This document shows, piece by piece, positions 25,511 to 37,069 of a stretch of DNA of 64,000 nucleotides. The translations under genes were made by a program, and so were the position numbers. The stretch comes from Bryopsis sp. KO-2023 (Eukaryota; Chlorophyta; Ulvophyceae; Bryopsidales; Bryopsidaceae): contig BSYQ01000011.1 of the NCBI GenBank assembly GCA_030272585.1, positions 4,526,001-4,590,000 of the forward strand. Reading direction: 5' to 3'. The notes beneath the pieces are model-generated. The model was not told where the DNA came from. It saw only the letters and a program-made list of their open reading frames with translations, and ran no database searches. Within the stretch, counting starts at the first letter, position 1, and every line of letters starts with the position of its first letter.

Positions 25511-25858
25511 GAGGGTCCCTGTTTCTAGAAAGCATCCAAGGTTATGAGTCATTTCTGTTGTGACAGCAACTATTTTATTTTTTTATTTTATTTTCTTCTG
25601 GGAGGTTGTTATTATGGTGTGAGGAGTTGGTTTGATTTTCGCCATATCGCCATATCTCGCATGGGTTTTCAAGGTGAAGGTGGCGTTAGTTATGAGTGTG
25701 ACGATTTCCTTCGTGATATTTGGGGGAGGTTATTGTGACCAGGACGAGGTTTCCACCTCATTATTACTGTGAAGGTTTCCAAATCATTACATAGATTGGA
25801 GTGAATATAGGGGGGGGGGCTGTTAACAGACGTTAGTGCAATGATGTTATTTGACCTG
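25511..25858. other. 3' flank of the multicopper oxidase gene
   Basis: T-rich untranslated and intergenic sequence with a run of ten G at 25811-25819. It ends at the target duplication of the second LTR element. No further gene is seen. Confidence 0.4.
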
Positions 25859-26185
25859 TGTTGTTACTGGAAAACTAAGTCTTCCGCAAAAAACGTCTTA
25901 CAACAAAAAGACAACCCCGAACTCCCGTTCACAGTCTTTCCTTCCCAACTCACTCAACTCTCACACTTCATCCACTGACTCATACCTCGTACTTCTAATG
26001 TAAAACCCAGTTGTCATGGAGACTCTCTCCAACCCTGAAAGGTCGATTCAATTCGATTCACATTCGCTCTCTAAGTCAAATCGCATGGTCTGATGTTCAT
26101 TAGGAATTACCGCTAGGTGTGAGTATTCGTTGATGTGATGTCCCTATGTCTGTCTTCCCGAACTTGTGTTTAACCGGGTCCAACA
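25859..26185 (-). repeat. 3' LTR of the second LTR element (left copy)
   Basis: It begins TGTTGTTACTGG on the plus strand and ends CCAACA, 327 bases, matching the right copy throughout by eye. Confidence 0.92.
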
Positions 26186-26389
26186 CGCTTCACTGCCTCA
26201 AATCTCCGAAAAATTCTACTGCTGGTAGAATAAAAAGTATATCCTCACTTCCACACCAGTGTATCCTTGACATACACTGTGTTCCATCAGAAAAAAAACA
26301 AAACTACCATCTGTTGAAGATAAACTCATCCCCTACTCAGTTTACTGTGGCTCCTTGTCACACTCACCCTCTCACAACCACCACTGTAC

Positions 26390-27132
26390 TCAGAAGAAGT
26401 GCCTGATCTGTGATTTGTGTACCTCTAGGAAGGGTTTCCTCCCCCTCCTGATTTTGCCATTGATTTCCTCAATCCTGACTCGACTGGGGGAAATCAGTTC
26501 CACAATTTTGTACGGCCCTTTCCAACTTGCACTGAATTTTTGATCCTTTTTCTCAGCCCTTGCTGAGTCATATAAAAGAACCTCTTCTCCCAGAAAATGA
26601 TTCCAGTCAGACAGCTTTTTCTGTGCATTCACCTTATCTCTACTCTCCTGCAATCTCTGTTGGATTTTTTTCCAGTCCTCGCTCGATAATTCCCAGACTT
26701 TGTATGGTGGCCAGCCTGTGGTTCTATTCACCATGTGGCATACCATCCAGTTGGCTTTCTGCAGCCAATCATCCCAAAATCCTCCATGATCCAACAGCAG
26801 CACTCTGATCTTGGAAATAAGAGCTCTGTTCCTCCTCTCCACCACTCCATTAGCTCTGTGATGGTAAGGGGGTGTTCTCCACACCTGAATCTGGTTTTCT
26901 GTGTACCATGTCTTCATGTCCTTCGAGTGGAAGTAGGCAGCTCCATCGCATAACAGGTTGTCTGGAGATCCGTGAAGTTTAATCCATTCCCCTAAGCAGT
27001 GTCGAACCTGTTCTCCCTTCACCTCCTTTGTCTTCCAAACCATCGAATCACGAGAGAGGTGGTCCACCACAACCACAATATGATTGTGGCCAGACCTACC
27101 AGAGGGTAGGGGTCCTATGATATCCATGCCCA
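26390..27132 (-). CDS. Integrase core part of the second LTR element
   Basis: The reading frame has the integrase catalytic core with VGMDIIGPLPSGR, LLCDGAAYF and NGVVERRNRAL, followed by a C-terminal region with WKGPYKIVEL. It is cut off at its 5' side by the larger hAT element. The rest of pol lies on the other side of the hAT pair. Confidence 0.85.
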
Positions 27133-27274
27133 CTGTTTGCCATACTAGGGATATGATAGGTAATAATCGGCCTGCTGTAAACAGGTCTAAACGGGGTCGG
27201 ATCGGACTCTGGTTTTCACGAACGTGTGTTTTGGAGTGATACAAAAAAAGTCGTTTTTTTTTTTTTTTTTCAAA

Positions 27275-27500
27275 ACCGATCATGATCGGCGTCGATCATC
27301 GGTGATCGGTGTTTTGATCGGACCGATTAATCGGGATCGGCGACCGATCCGATCACAAAACGTCATCGGCCGATCACGATCCCGATCCGATCAAGGCGTG
27401 GGGCTGTGATCGGAATAGTCGGCCGATCAAAGTCGGCGTGTTTTCTTTGATCGGTGCAGTGATCGGGGTGTGCCGATCATGATCGGTGTGAAAGGCGCAA
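27275..27500. repeat. Left subterminal GATCGG array of hAT element A
   Basis: Many copies of GATCGG and its complement CCGATC lie just inside the terminal repeat, in both orientations and irregularly spaced. Arrays of this kind near hAT ends are typical binding sites for the transposase zinc finger. That role is inference here. Confidence 0.75.
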
Positions 27501-27779
27501 TGTCGGTCACATCATTCAAAATCGGTTGTGTGGGTCTGATGCCGACTTGCGATCCGACTACCCGTGTTCACTGACACACCGATGACTCAGATGTGACGTC
27601 CAGCGCAAAACTGCCTCCAATATATGTCGAGCCTCGAGGCGTTTGGGCCACCTTCTTTTCTCGTGTTATGCTTGGACTTGTCTCTGTTTGCATATTGCGG
27701 TCCCTGTTTCGGTCCCTGTTTTTGTCCCGGTTTCGGTCCCTTTACCCCAGGTCCTGTTTTTTTTCTCTCGGTTTCTGAA

Positions 27780-29401
27780 ATGGTCGACGCGTTCCCTGCT
27801 ATTCGGTACGCCCGGGAGCTTAACAGCCTCGGTGGCGCGATTCCTCCCGCGGTGGGAAAAGAACCTGCCGACGCGCGGCAGAGAATCTATGGCTGCGTCC
27901 GGTCCCTGCGTCGGTTTTTCGGATTGGAACGGGTAAGTATCGTTGTCGCGGTTTCTGTTGGTGCTGCTGTTGGTGTCTGTCCGGAAACAGATTTCTTGTT
28001 TGCTTGGTTGTGTAGGTTCCGTTCCTGAAGGTTTGCAGTACTCTCGGATCCGGTTATCTGCAAGCTGCGATGAACAACGACCCGTACCTGCCCAGACTCG
28101 TGGACCGTTTGCTGGTGTACCTGGAGCAAGGCCCACCCGGAATCGTGAGAGAGGGTTACCAGAACCTGGCTTCGGATACGCATCGGGTGATATCGGTTAA
28201 AACAGGTGAGTTAAATCAGTTGAATATCTGATGCTGCGGTTGTTTTATTGTTTTTTTCCTGTTAGGGTAACAAGTTGTTGTGTATGGAGCAGGAGTGCTC
28301 ACAGGATATTGCCTGGAACAGAACCTGGCTCAGCTAGAAGTTGAGGTCCAGAATATGATAGTAATCTCGGATCAGATTGCTGCAGACTTCTCGATTCCAT
28401 TACCACCAGCACCAGCACCAGCACCAGCACCAGCACCAGCACCAGCAGCACCACCAGCAGCACCACCCATGCCATCTGGATCAGGATCCTCAGCGCCAGC
28501 AGCAGCACCACCGGTTGGATCAGGGTCAGGAATGGCACCACCAGCAGCATCGTATGAACCGGCCCCATCAGGACCTGGCTCATTCATCAAGGTGGAGCCT
28601 GTGGAACACTGGGGAGACGATGACAGCGAAGTGGAGCTGATTGGGGAGTTCCGACCTCAACCAGGGCGTGGATCCTGTGCGGAATATGAAGATGGAGAGT
28701 ACCCAGATTCAGGATATGGATCGGGGTTTGGATCAGGGTTTGGATCGGGGTCAGGACTTGGGTCAGGATCAAGGCCTGGATCAGGATTCGGAAACGAACC
28801 TCTCAGAAGTGGTGGCAGGGGTCCCCAACCTAACTTTGAACAGATGCGGGCCCAGATGCACGCACACAGGCAGGACCAGAGTGAGCCCCAGAGGTACCCA
28901 GTAGAAACCCCGTTCCCGAGAGATTTTGATGGCTTCTCCTGTCAAACGGATCAGCGCGGTAGAGCCGTGCCCAGAAGGTGCCCAGTACAACAGGACCAGA
29001 TCCAATTATCGGATGAGGAGCGGGTTCAGCTGCGGTTGGAGGACATGGAGCTCAGGACCAGGTACACCTTCAACGGAGATTATAAAATCCAATTCCCCAT
29101 CAGCTTCCGGTCGATGGTCCACCTGGTACAGTTCCTCCAAAACGTGGCCCTGGAAAACTCGTGGATTCTCCACAGAATAAAGGAAGCATTATATATCCAT
29201 GGCATTGTCATATCAGACACTAAAGTTTACAGGAGAACCGGAAGAGGGGGGTTGGACGGTTTCAGGCGTCATTCAGGGAACTCGGGCACAGTGTTCAGCG
29301 TTAGAGAATGGAATGATGCACTGGTGGAAGAAATCGATGTTGTAGAGGAGCAGGAGCAGGACCAGGATCAGCAGCACCATGGGGGTGGGTTTGAAGGGTA
29401 G
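27780..29401 (+). CDS. Accessory protein of hAT element A, unknown function
   Basis: Three exons fit in phase: 27780-27932, 28016-28205 and 28275-29401, giving about 489 residues. The first 115 residues look globular (NSLGGAIPPAVGKE, LPRLVDRLLVYLEQGPPG). Then comes a Pro/Ala-rich tract of repeated PA, a Gly/Ser-rich tract of GSGFGSG type, and a globular C-terminal part with FNGDYKIQFPISFRSMVHLV. The low-complexity tracts are encoded by short DNA repeats. The gene runs towards the transposase gene (convergent). I recognise no family. A role in transposition or silencing escape is only a guess. Confidence 0.55.
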
Positions 29402-29720
29402 GAATGTGATGATTGTCCAGAGTTTGACAATGGAATGGTGCACTGGTGGGAGAAATCGATTTTGTAGAGGAGCAGGATCAGGATCAGCTTTGCTGGGTAG
29501 GAATGTGATGATTTGTGATGACTGAGTGGATGTGGATGAAAGAACGAAATGGTACACTGCTCTGGTGGAGGATATCGAGTTTTCAGGAAGCAGTATTGGG
29601 ATCAGGATCAGGACTCAGTGGATCAGTGACTCAGTGGATGATGATGAACGGTTTCCGGACTCAGTGAAATGTAAAACCGTTTGTGGATGATGTTCACCCC
29701 GAGGGAGACTACGGAAAACT

Positions 29721-30034
29721 GGAACAGATCCAGGTTGCATGTTGAAAAACTGCCTGTTAAAAAAAGGAAAAACCAAGACTGACCCCTCCACAAAAACCCC
29801 TGCCAAACCATGGAATCTGGAACAGATCCAGGTTGCATGTTAAAAAACTGCCTGTTAAAAAACGGAAAAACCAAGACTGAACCCTCCACAAAAACCCCTG
29901 CCAAACCATGGAATCTGGAACAGATCCAGGTTGCATGTTAAAAAACTGCCTGTTAAAAAACGGAAAAACCAAGACTGAACCCTCCACAAAAACCCCTGCC
30001 AAACCATGGAATCTGGAACAGATCCAATTTGCAT
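29721..30034. repeat. 98-base tandem repeat, about 3.2 copies
   Basis: Units begin with GGAACAGATCCAGGTTGCAT at 29721, 29819, 29917 and 30015, so the period is exactly 98. The units are nearly identical. The array lies between the 3' ends of the two convergent genes of hAT element A. Confidence 0.9.
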
Positions 30035-30082
30035 CAGAAACAGATTCAGATCCAGGTTGCAGAAAAAAAGAAGGGAACCACA

Positions 30083-32728
30083 CTAAATCATATCCAGATT
30101 GTCCCGTATCAGTGTCAGATCCCGCACCTTGGAAACCTGAATCCGCCTCCTGCGCTTATTCAACTGATGCCCGTTAATACTGAACATCCGTTCCACAGAT
30201 GCACTGGACGCTGGTATGCACAAATACTCGGCTGCCAGAACTGCTACAGCTGGGTACAGAGCCTGATTTTTCCGCCACCACTCCAGACCTGAAGTCAGTA
30301 CAGATGTGAGGGGGGTTGCCCTCACTGCACAGTACCGTTCCCACTCATCTGTTCCTGAATCGGTTGGATCCCCTGATGGATGGACAACTGTGAGCCAGTC
30401 ATACGTGGAATGCACCGGGCTTTTTTCTGGTCCTCTGAAGGTGCCGCATGCATCTGCTCCTGCCTCCTGATCCGGTCTCTCTTTGATGCACATTATGAGC
30501 TTGTTGCACTCCTCTAGCACATCATTCACCCACAGATCGCACCGAGACCACCGAGATTTGAATTCATGGAACTGGTCCGATCCCCACAGATACCGAGTGA
30601 TAACAGGATCATCCAATCGCAAACGTGACGGATCCAGTTGTTGCATGCATCCGACGGCCAGGAGCCAGTTTGGATCATCGAATTCCTCATCCATATTGCT
30701 TCTGAGCTGCTTTCTGAACTGATCCAAGTCCTGACAGGGTAAATCCATTTTGTCGATGATGTCACTGACCCGGGCCATGACCATCAGAACCAGCGAACAG
30801 GTGACCGTTTTTTCAGCCTCCATGCGCTTGGTAGCTTCCTTGTATGGCTGTAAGATCGAATGCAGGTGCCGGAGTTGTATCCATTCCAATTCTGTCAACC
30901 GATCCTCTTCAGACATGGTCTGCAGCATTTTACGCATATCCTCCTTCAGGATCAGGAACCGATGCAGCATGTACCACACAGAGTTCCACCTGGTTTCAAC
31001 GGGCAGGGTCAATCTCAGGATCCGCTGCGATCTCCTGACTGGTCCAGGGCAGTCTTCTGTTTCCTCCATCAACCAGTCATCATCAGGACATTCCTCCTCA
31101 TCAGAGGAGTACATGGGGAAGGGCCCCTCCTCCTCAGCCTGGTTCTGATCCTGATTCTGGTCGGAGGTGCCAGCCTGACTTCGATTCTGACTCTGGTTCT
31201 GACTGCCAACCTGGTTCCGGCTGGCCTGGCTCTGCATATCCGCATCCGCTGCAGCCCGGTCCCGGTCATAATCTTCCTTGTATATGCGCGCTTCTTGGAT
31301 TGTCTTGAAACTTTCCCACAGGTTGGCAGATCCCATGACACGGACACAGATCTGACGGACCTTCTTGATCAGGAATTCCAACGGCTCAGGTGCCTGGTTC
31401 AGGGCTTTTCTGACTCCGAGATTGATCCGGTGAGTGCAGCATCCGTGCCAGTCGTATTCACCTTTGCGTTCACAGGCCGCACCCATTCTTGATTCATGAT
31501 CTGTGACAATGCTTGCCCGGTAATCGCCCAGGTTGTACCGATCCCGAATTTCTGCCATTTTTTTTTTGATGTCCTCAGCATCACAATTTCCCTTCAGGTC
31601 CCAGGTTCCCAAGCTGATCCGCTTCAGTTCAAACAGATCCTGTTCAGCGTCCCGGTGGATATAAACAGCTCCCATGGCAAACCAGTGCTTCGGTTCCTGC
31701 GACCAGCCATCTGCAACGAAGCAGGGTCTGAATTTTCCGAGGTCCTCTTCTCGGATCCTTTTGCTGAGCCGTTTCGCTGAAAGCCCAACGTTGGTGGAGA
31801 TGGTCTTTGCACTCAGACAAGGTGCAGATGCATTAAGGGAGGAGCACATGGCTCTGAAATGTTTGTCCTCCACACACCTGAAAGCTGCACCGGTGCTGAC
31901 CACGAATTTCATGACATGATCCCGGAAGTTTTTGTACTCTTTGGTCAGGCAGCCCCATCTAGACACGAAAGGCAACGTTCTCTGGTTTCCGAACGAAACG
32001 ATCCGTTCCCCCCCCTGCTCCTGATGATGTCCCACAAATCCGTTGTGGACAGCGATCTGCATCTGCTCCGGGGTGGTGAGACCATGCCTCTTAGCATGGG
32101 TCAACAACGAGGTGCGGCCTCCCTTGCTGTAGACCAACTGACTCCTGCATATCCTACAGGTCACTACTTTCCTGTTCCATTCATCCACAAATCGCTCCAT
32201 TTCTCCTGCACTGTTCTGTACATACATGGAGTCCACCCAAGTGTGGATTCCGGTCCGTTTCTGGTTCTGTGCCTGCGTCCGAGCTGATGTTTGGAATGTG
32301 AGATCCACTACAAGACAACCAGCATGAGGCCCAAGGCCATATCTTCTGAAGCATATCAAAGCCCACAGGTGACATGTCCCTACCTGGAGGCAGATGCAAG
32401 GAAACACCAACACCCCAAGAGTGCCCCACCAAGACAATCACATCTGATGAGTTCACTGCACAGCAAATTTGCCACACTCACCGGTTTCTGTTCCAGATCG
32501 TGTTCCTGCTCCTCCTGTTTCCGTTCCAGTTCCAGATCCTCTTCCCCCTCCGCGTGCAACCCCCTTTGGGTTCACAGAATCAGAGCTCCAGCGGTGTGGC
32601 GTCGGCTGAACTGCGTTCGGTTCGCCTCGCAAGTCATCCCCGGACAGCTCGACGGGAGGTAAGATACGGTGCAGCGCTCGCGGTTGCGCTCGCGGTTTCG
32701 TCTTTCTCCTGTTGCCTCTCATGTTCAC
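30083..32728 (-). CDS. hAT-family transposase with BED zinc finger
   Basis: Two exons join in phase: 32728-32482 and 32307-30083, giving 823 residues. The first exon is Gly/Arg-rich and low in complexity. A BED-type zinc finger follows (TCRICRSQLVYS, LLTHAKRHG). The catalytic domain shows ADGWS for the first acidic residue, IVTDHES for the second, the CCTH motif and ETRWNSVWYML. The C-terminal dimerisation signature SSASVERMFSINGHQLNKRR is intact, and the protein ends shortly after. An Asp/Glu- and Gln-rich insertion lies in the middle. All hAT hallmarks are present with no stop in frame, so the enzyme may be functional. Confidence 0.9.
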
Positions 32729-32767
32729 GGAAACACGGATAATCCGACGCCACGGGCTTTGATGTGG

Positions 32768-33110
32768 TGCCGATCAGGGGAATCGGTAGCCGGACCAGCG
32801 ATTTGATCGTTGTCGAGTGATAATGCGTCGCCGATCATGATCGGCGACGCGCCGATCAGATCGGTCAATTTCCGATCTGATCGGAAACCGCCGATCCCGA
32901 TCCCGATCCGATCTGGTTTCCGAGGCAGAACTGGGTGATCGGCCGATTTTGATCGGAAAAGTCGGACCGTTTTTTTTTGATCGGTCCGATTTTGATCGGC
33001 GATCGGTCTGATCGGACCGATCTTATCGGTGATCGGCTTGATCGGAAACTGCAGGGACCGATCTTGATCGGAGATCGGTTTGATCGATGACCGACATGTC
33101 GGCATCGGAT
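32768..33110. repeat. Right subterminal GATCGG array of hAT element A
   Basis: This is a dense array of GATCGG/CCGATC motifs ending just inside the right terminal repeat. It is longer and denser than the left array. It lies upstream of the transposase gene, so it overlaps the likely promoter. Confidence 0.75.
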
Positions 33111-33142
33111 CCCTAGTATGCTGTTTGCCCAGGGCGTATTAG

Positions 33143-34208
33143 CATACTAGGGATCCGATGCCGACATGTCGGTCATCGATCAAACCGATCTCCGATCAAG
33201 ATCGGCACCTGCGATTTCCGATCAAATCGATCATCGATCAGATCGGTCCGATCAAACCGATCACCGATCAAAATCGGACCGATCACAAAAATCGGTCCGA
33301 CTTTTCCGATCAAAATCGGCCGATCACCCAATTCTGCCTCGGAAACCAGATCGGATCGGGATCGGGATCGGCGTTTTCCGATCAGATCGGATCTGCCGAT
33401 CACCCACCGATCCCGATCCGATCATGATCGGAAATCGGGTGACGCACAAAGTAACCCCCGCAGGGTCCCCAGAACCCAAGGGAACCGAGTGGGATTCGAA
33501 CACCATACCGCACGATGCCGAGTCATCTACACTGAGCGCTAAGCCAAGTGGACCACGATGATTCTGTGGTTGTTGCAATAATATACCCTAATTTCACAGA
33601 ATTACAAACAGATTAAGGTATATGATCGCAACAGCCACGAAATCATCGTGGTCCACTTGGCTTAGTGCTCAGTGTAGATGACTCGGCATCGTGCGGTATG
33701 GTGTTCGAATCCCACTCGGTTCCCTTGGGTTCTGGGGACCCTGCGGGGGTTACTTTGTGCGTCACCCGATTTCCGATCATGATCGGATCGGGATCGGTGG
33801 GTGATCGGCAGATCCGATCTGATCGGAAATTTACCAAATTCACCGACTTCGCGCCTTTCATACCGATCATGATCGGTTCTCCCCGATCATTGTACCGATC
33901 AAAAAAAAAACGCCGACTTTGATCGGCCGACTATTCCGATCACAGCTCCGCGCCTTGATCGGATCGGGATCGGGATCGGCCGACGCCGTTCTTTGATCGG
34001 ATCGGTCGCCGATCTCGATTAATCGGTCCGATCAAGACACCGATCACCGATGATCGGCACCGATCATGATCGGTAAAAAAAAAAAAAAAAAAAACCGATT
34101 ATTTTTGTATCACCCTATAATAGACATTAGTGAAAATCCGATCCCGATCCGACCCCGTTTAGACCTATTTTTAGCAGGCCGATCATTGCCTATCATATCC
34201 CTAGTATG
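33143..34208. mobile_element. Non-autonomous hAT element B, inverted relative of element A
   Basis: The element is 1066 bases and is bounded by CATACTAGGG and CCCTAGTATG. Its own exact 8-base duplication CGTATTAG flanks it (33135-33142 and 34209-34216). Its left end matches the right end of element A (continuing ATCCGATGCCGACATGTCGG) and its right end matches the left end of A, so it is the same family in reverse orientation. It has no transposase and must depend on one supplied elsewhere. Inside are GATCGG arrays at both ends and a large central palindrome. Confidence 0.92.
33375..33829. repeat. Large palindrome with tRNA-like box A and box B in hAT element B
   Basis: Arms of about 185 bases (roughly 33375-33562 and 33641-33829) are nearly perfect inverted repeats, and even the short centre is partly inverted. 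Each arm contains TGGCTTAGTGC (close to a pol III A box) and TGTTCGAATCCC (close to a B box), about 45 bases apart, as in tRNA-derived SINEs. The outer acceptor-stem sequences do not pair, so it is not a working tRNA. It is best read as a captured tRNA-like or SINE-like piece that became duplicated in inverted form. Confidence 0.65.
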
Positions 34209-34216
34209 CGTATTAG

Positions 34217-37061
34217 AGTCCCAGCTCCCCTAAGAAGTTCTTTTTCTTTCTTAGGGGCTACCCTCTGGCAGGTCTGGCAGAACCTTTGAATTTCCTCCAA
34301 ATCACCTCTGTTTGCCTTCCAACCTTTCTTTGCACACAGCCATAATAATTTTTGTGGGCTCCAGTGACCCTCCTTGTGCAACTGCTCCAGCTGATCCCTG
34401 CTCAGCTCTTTCTCTTCCCCTGTCCTGTCCAGCTCCTCTCCTCCTGAGCCTACTACATCTTTATGTCCCAACTCTGTATTCCCTGATCTGCCTGACCTTT
34501 CTGAGGCATCCTCCTTAGACCCCACTGCCTCTGCATGTTCCAGAACCGGTTCTGTTGATCTGCTGGGTCCTCCTGATTCCATCCTTGTATCTTTACTGAT
34601 CGACATCTTCTGTGTGTCTAGTGCACACACCTTCCCTTGTGTTTGCACTGGTCTACTGTACCATCTGGACAGTAGGTCAGCCCAGGGGTTGGAGGTTCCC
34701 GGCAGGAATTGAACCCGCAACCTTCCAGGGGAGGGATAGTTCTCTGCCAACCACGCCAAGAGGCGCACCACCCTGATGTCCTCCACCACCTCTTTCGGGG
34801 CTAATTTCGTAATCCTCTGCACTGCTGAGTTTGAATCAGTGTGCAGGGTTAGCTGCCCCCCAGCCACCACCTGAGAGACTGATTTCAGGGCCCATATTAG
34901 GGCTTGTAGTTCCCCTAAATAGGAGCTGACTTTTTCTCCTCCCTTGTCCGCACACTTTCGACTGTTGAGGCTGACTATACACCCATTAGAGGGGGTCCCT
35001 CTGAACAGGACATACCCCCACCCAGTGGAGGACCAGTCTGTAAAAAGGTTGTACTCTCCAGAGTCTGAATTTCCCAGATTGACATTATTAGTCAGTATTG
35101 ATTTCCATGCTTCTGCCACCAACTGTTGCATGTGTTTCGGGTTCGATTCCTTGGGGAGCTCCAGCAGAGGTCGAATGATGTTATGGAAATTTGGGCAAAC
35201 TCCCCTGCAGACATTTAGCATGCCGACGAATTGACGGACGTCCCTGACGTCGCGCATTTCTGGCAACTGACGCACCTGGTCGTCGACGTAGCGTCGAAGT
35301 CCGTAGCGACCTTTCGTGACCGTGTATCCCAGGTAGGTAACCTCCTTTTTCCTGACGACAGCTTTTTTCCTGTTTACCCTTAATCCCAGTTCGTCGAGCC
35401 TAGTGAGAACACGTCGCAGGTTCCTATCATGGCCTTCGACTCCTTCTCCGCCTATTATGAGGTCGTCTACGAAGTTACGACTGGGGTATCCGTGGATCGA
35501 GCCCCTGATGCGTGAGTGAAACAGCCCTGGCGAGCAGTTCCATCCCTGTGGAAGGCGAAGGTACGTGTAATCGCCCTCTCCGGTTTCAAACGCGAAGAGG
35601 GCCTGGAGGGAATCACAAACGTCCACCTGAAAGAAGCCCTGCTCCAGGTCCAGGACGGTGAAGTAATCCCACTCCGGTGGAATCGACTTCAGCACGTCCC
35701 GAACATGGAGCAGGGACGTCTTCCAGGCGTCGGAATACGCATTCAGGAGGCGAAAGTCCACCGTCTTACGTACCTTCCCGTTCGGCTTCCTTAGGAAGAG
35801 CACCGGGGAAAACAGAGCCCGCTCGCCGACGCCCAGAGGACGAATGACGCCTTGCCCCTGCAACGAGGTAAGCAGTTTTCGAATCTCCTTAGGCGCGACG
35901 TCAGTGGCGTAATACCGTATCCCTGTGTTGTGTAGCGGAATCCTGTGAAAGGGTATGCGCCATTTCACCTCCCTGTGGCAAACCCGAAGAGGAGCAGTAG
36001 TCGCCTTTTCGTCTCTGCTAAGGTCGTCACGAATCACGTTCGGAAATTCGCGTCGCCAGTATTCCACTGAGCTTTTATCCTCCATCGCTGACTGCGTTTC
36101 CGACGTGCATGCAGGTTGTTCCTGAGTGGTTTGAACCGTAGCAGTGTGTCCGTTCCAAAGCTTTTCCCTCGTCCCTACTGCTGTGGTGTTTTCGAGAGGG
36201 TCGTCATCCTCCTCCTCCCAGATCGTCGTCAAGTGAGAGTAAGGGGATGTAGTGTGTTCACTGAAACTTCTGCCTGTCGGTTTCCCTCGTAGAGCTTCCC
36301 AGTACTTCCAGAGATCAAGGTGCTCTTGTTCCACTGCCCCCCCTACCCCCCCCCTGGGTGAGCAGATCAATTTTTCCTCTTGAGAGATAGAGACTGTACT
36401 ATGGTTCTTCCCCAGTATGTCACTGTCAGTGGGACTCTCAGTAGCTACAGTCTTTCCCTCAAGGTGGTCTTGTTCCACTGCCCCCACTACACCCCCCCTG
36501 GGTGAGCAGATCAATTTTTCCTCTTGAGAGATAGAGACTGTACTATGGTTTTTCCCCAGTATGTCACTGTCAGTGGGACTCTCAGTAGCTACAGCCTTTT
36601 CCTCCCTCAGCAGGGTTCTGTGTGCAGTCAATCCAGTTTGTTTGAAGGCACTCTGGGTTCCCTGGGTTTCCAAACATTTCGGTGTCAATACCCCCATAGG
36701 TAAGTCGATCCATTTCTCCTCCTGGTGGGTGGAGAATGTACCCTGGCTTTTCCCCAGTATAGCACTGTTTGCAGGACTCTCAGAAGCTACATTCTCCTCC
36801 AGTGAGTGGTATATCGACCTCTGTACCCCACCCTGACTATCTGACTTGTACAAGGGATTGTCAGCAGTTGAACTGCTGGTCTGAAAGTCAGATGTCTGTA
36901 CACCACTAGCTCTATCCGACCTGAGATGCTGTCCTTCAGCACCAGATCTATTGAGCTGGTATTCCAAGTCTGTGTTTGATGTCCTTGTTCTCCTCTTTTT
37001 CCCATATCCCTTTCCCTCGACTCTGCCCCTGAGTGGGTAGCTCAATTGTTCCTCCTGCAGT
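34217..37061 (-). CDS. Reverse transcriptase and RNase H part of the second LTR element
   Basis: Motifs include FLRKPNGKVRKTVDFRLLN, LPQGWNCSPGLF and the catalytic FVDD box. RNase H follows with FTDWSSTGWGY and HTDSNSAV. A zinc region with HKEGHWSPQKLL and CQTCQRV precedes the missing integrase core. The N-terminal third contains repeated modules of about 45 residues built on ATESPTDSDILGKNHSTVS. The right border is the hAT-like MITE. Confidence 0.85.
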
Positions 37062-37069
37062 GTGGAGAC

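Larger units (their letters stand above)
27141..33120. mobile_element. Autonomous hAT transposon A with accessory gene
   Basis: The element is 5980 bases and is bounded by the inverted terminal repeat CATACTAGGG and CCCTAGTATG. The 8-base duplication CTGTTTGC flanks it exactly (27133-27140 and 33121-33128), which fits hAT. It holds a spliced hAT transposase on the minus strand, a second spliced gene on the plus strand, a 98-base tandem repeat between them, and dense arrays of GATCGG/CCGATC near both ends. It sits in the integrase region of the second LTR element. Both genes read open through splice sites that keep phase, so it may be active. Confidence 0.9.

Noticed and set aside
25854-25858. 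5-base target duplication ACCTG for the second LTR element
   Set aside because: It is possible only if the LTR is trimmed to end in AAC. With standard TG...CA ends the shared flank is the 4-base CCTG, so the length stays open.
33641-33740. A working tRNA gene in hAT element B
   Set aside because: A-box and B-box-like words are present, but the acceptor and T stems do not pair, and an inverted copy sits beside it.
27141-34208. A single transposon with a palindromic centre instead of two elements
   Set aside because: Each half has its own terminal repeats and its own exact 8-base duplication. The bases between them fit the interrupted pol target.
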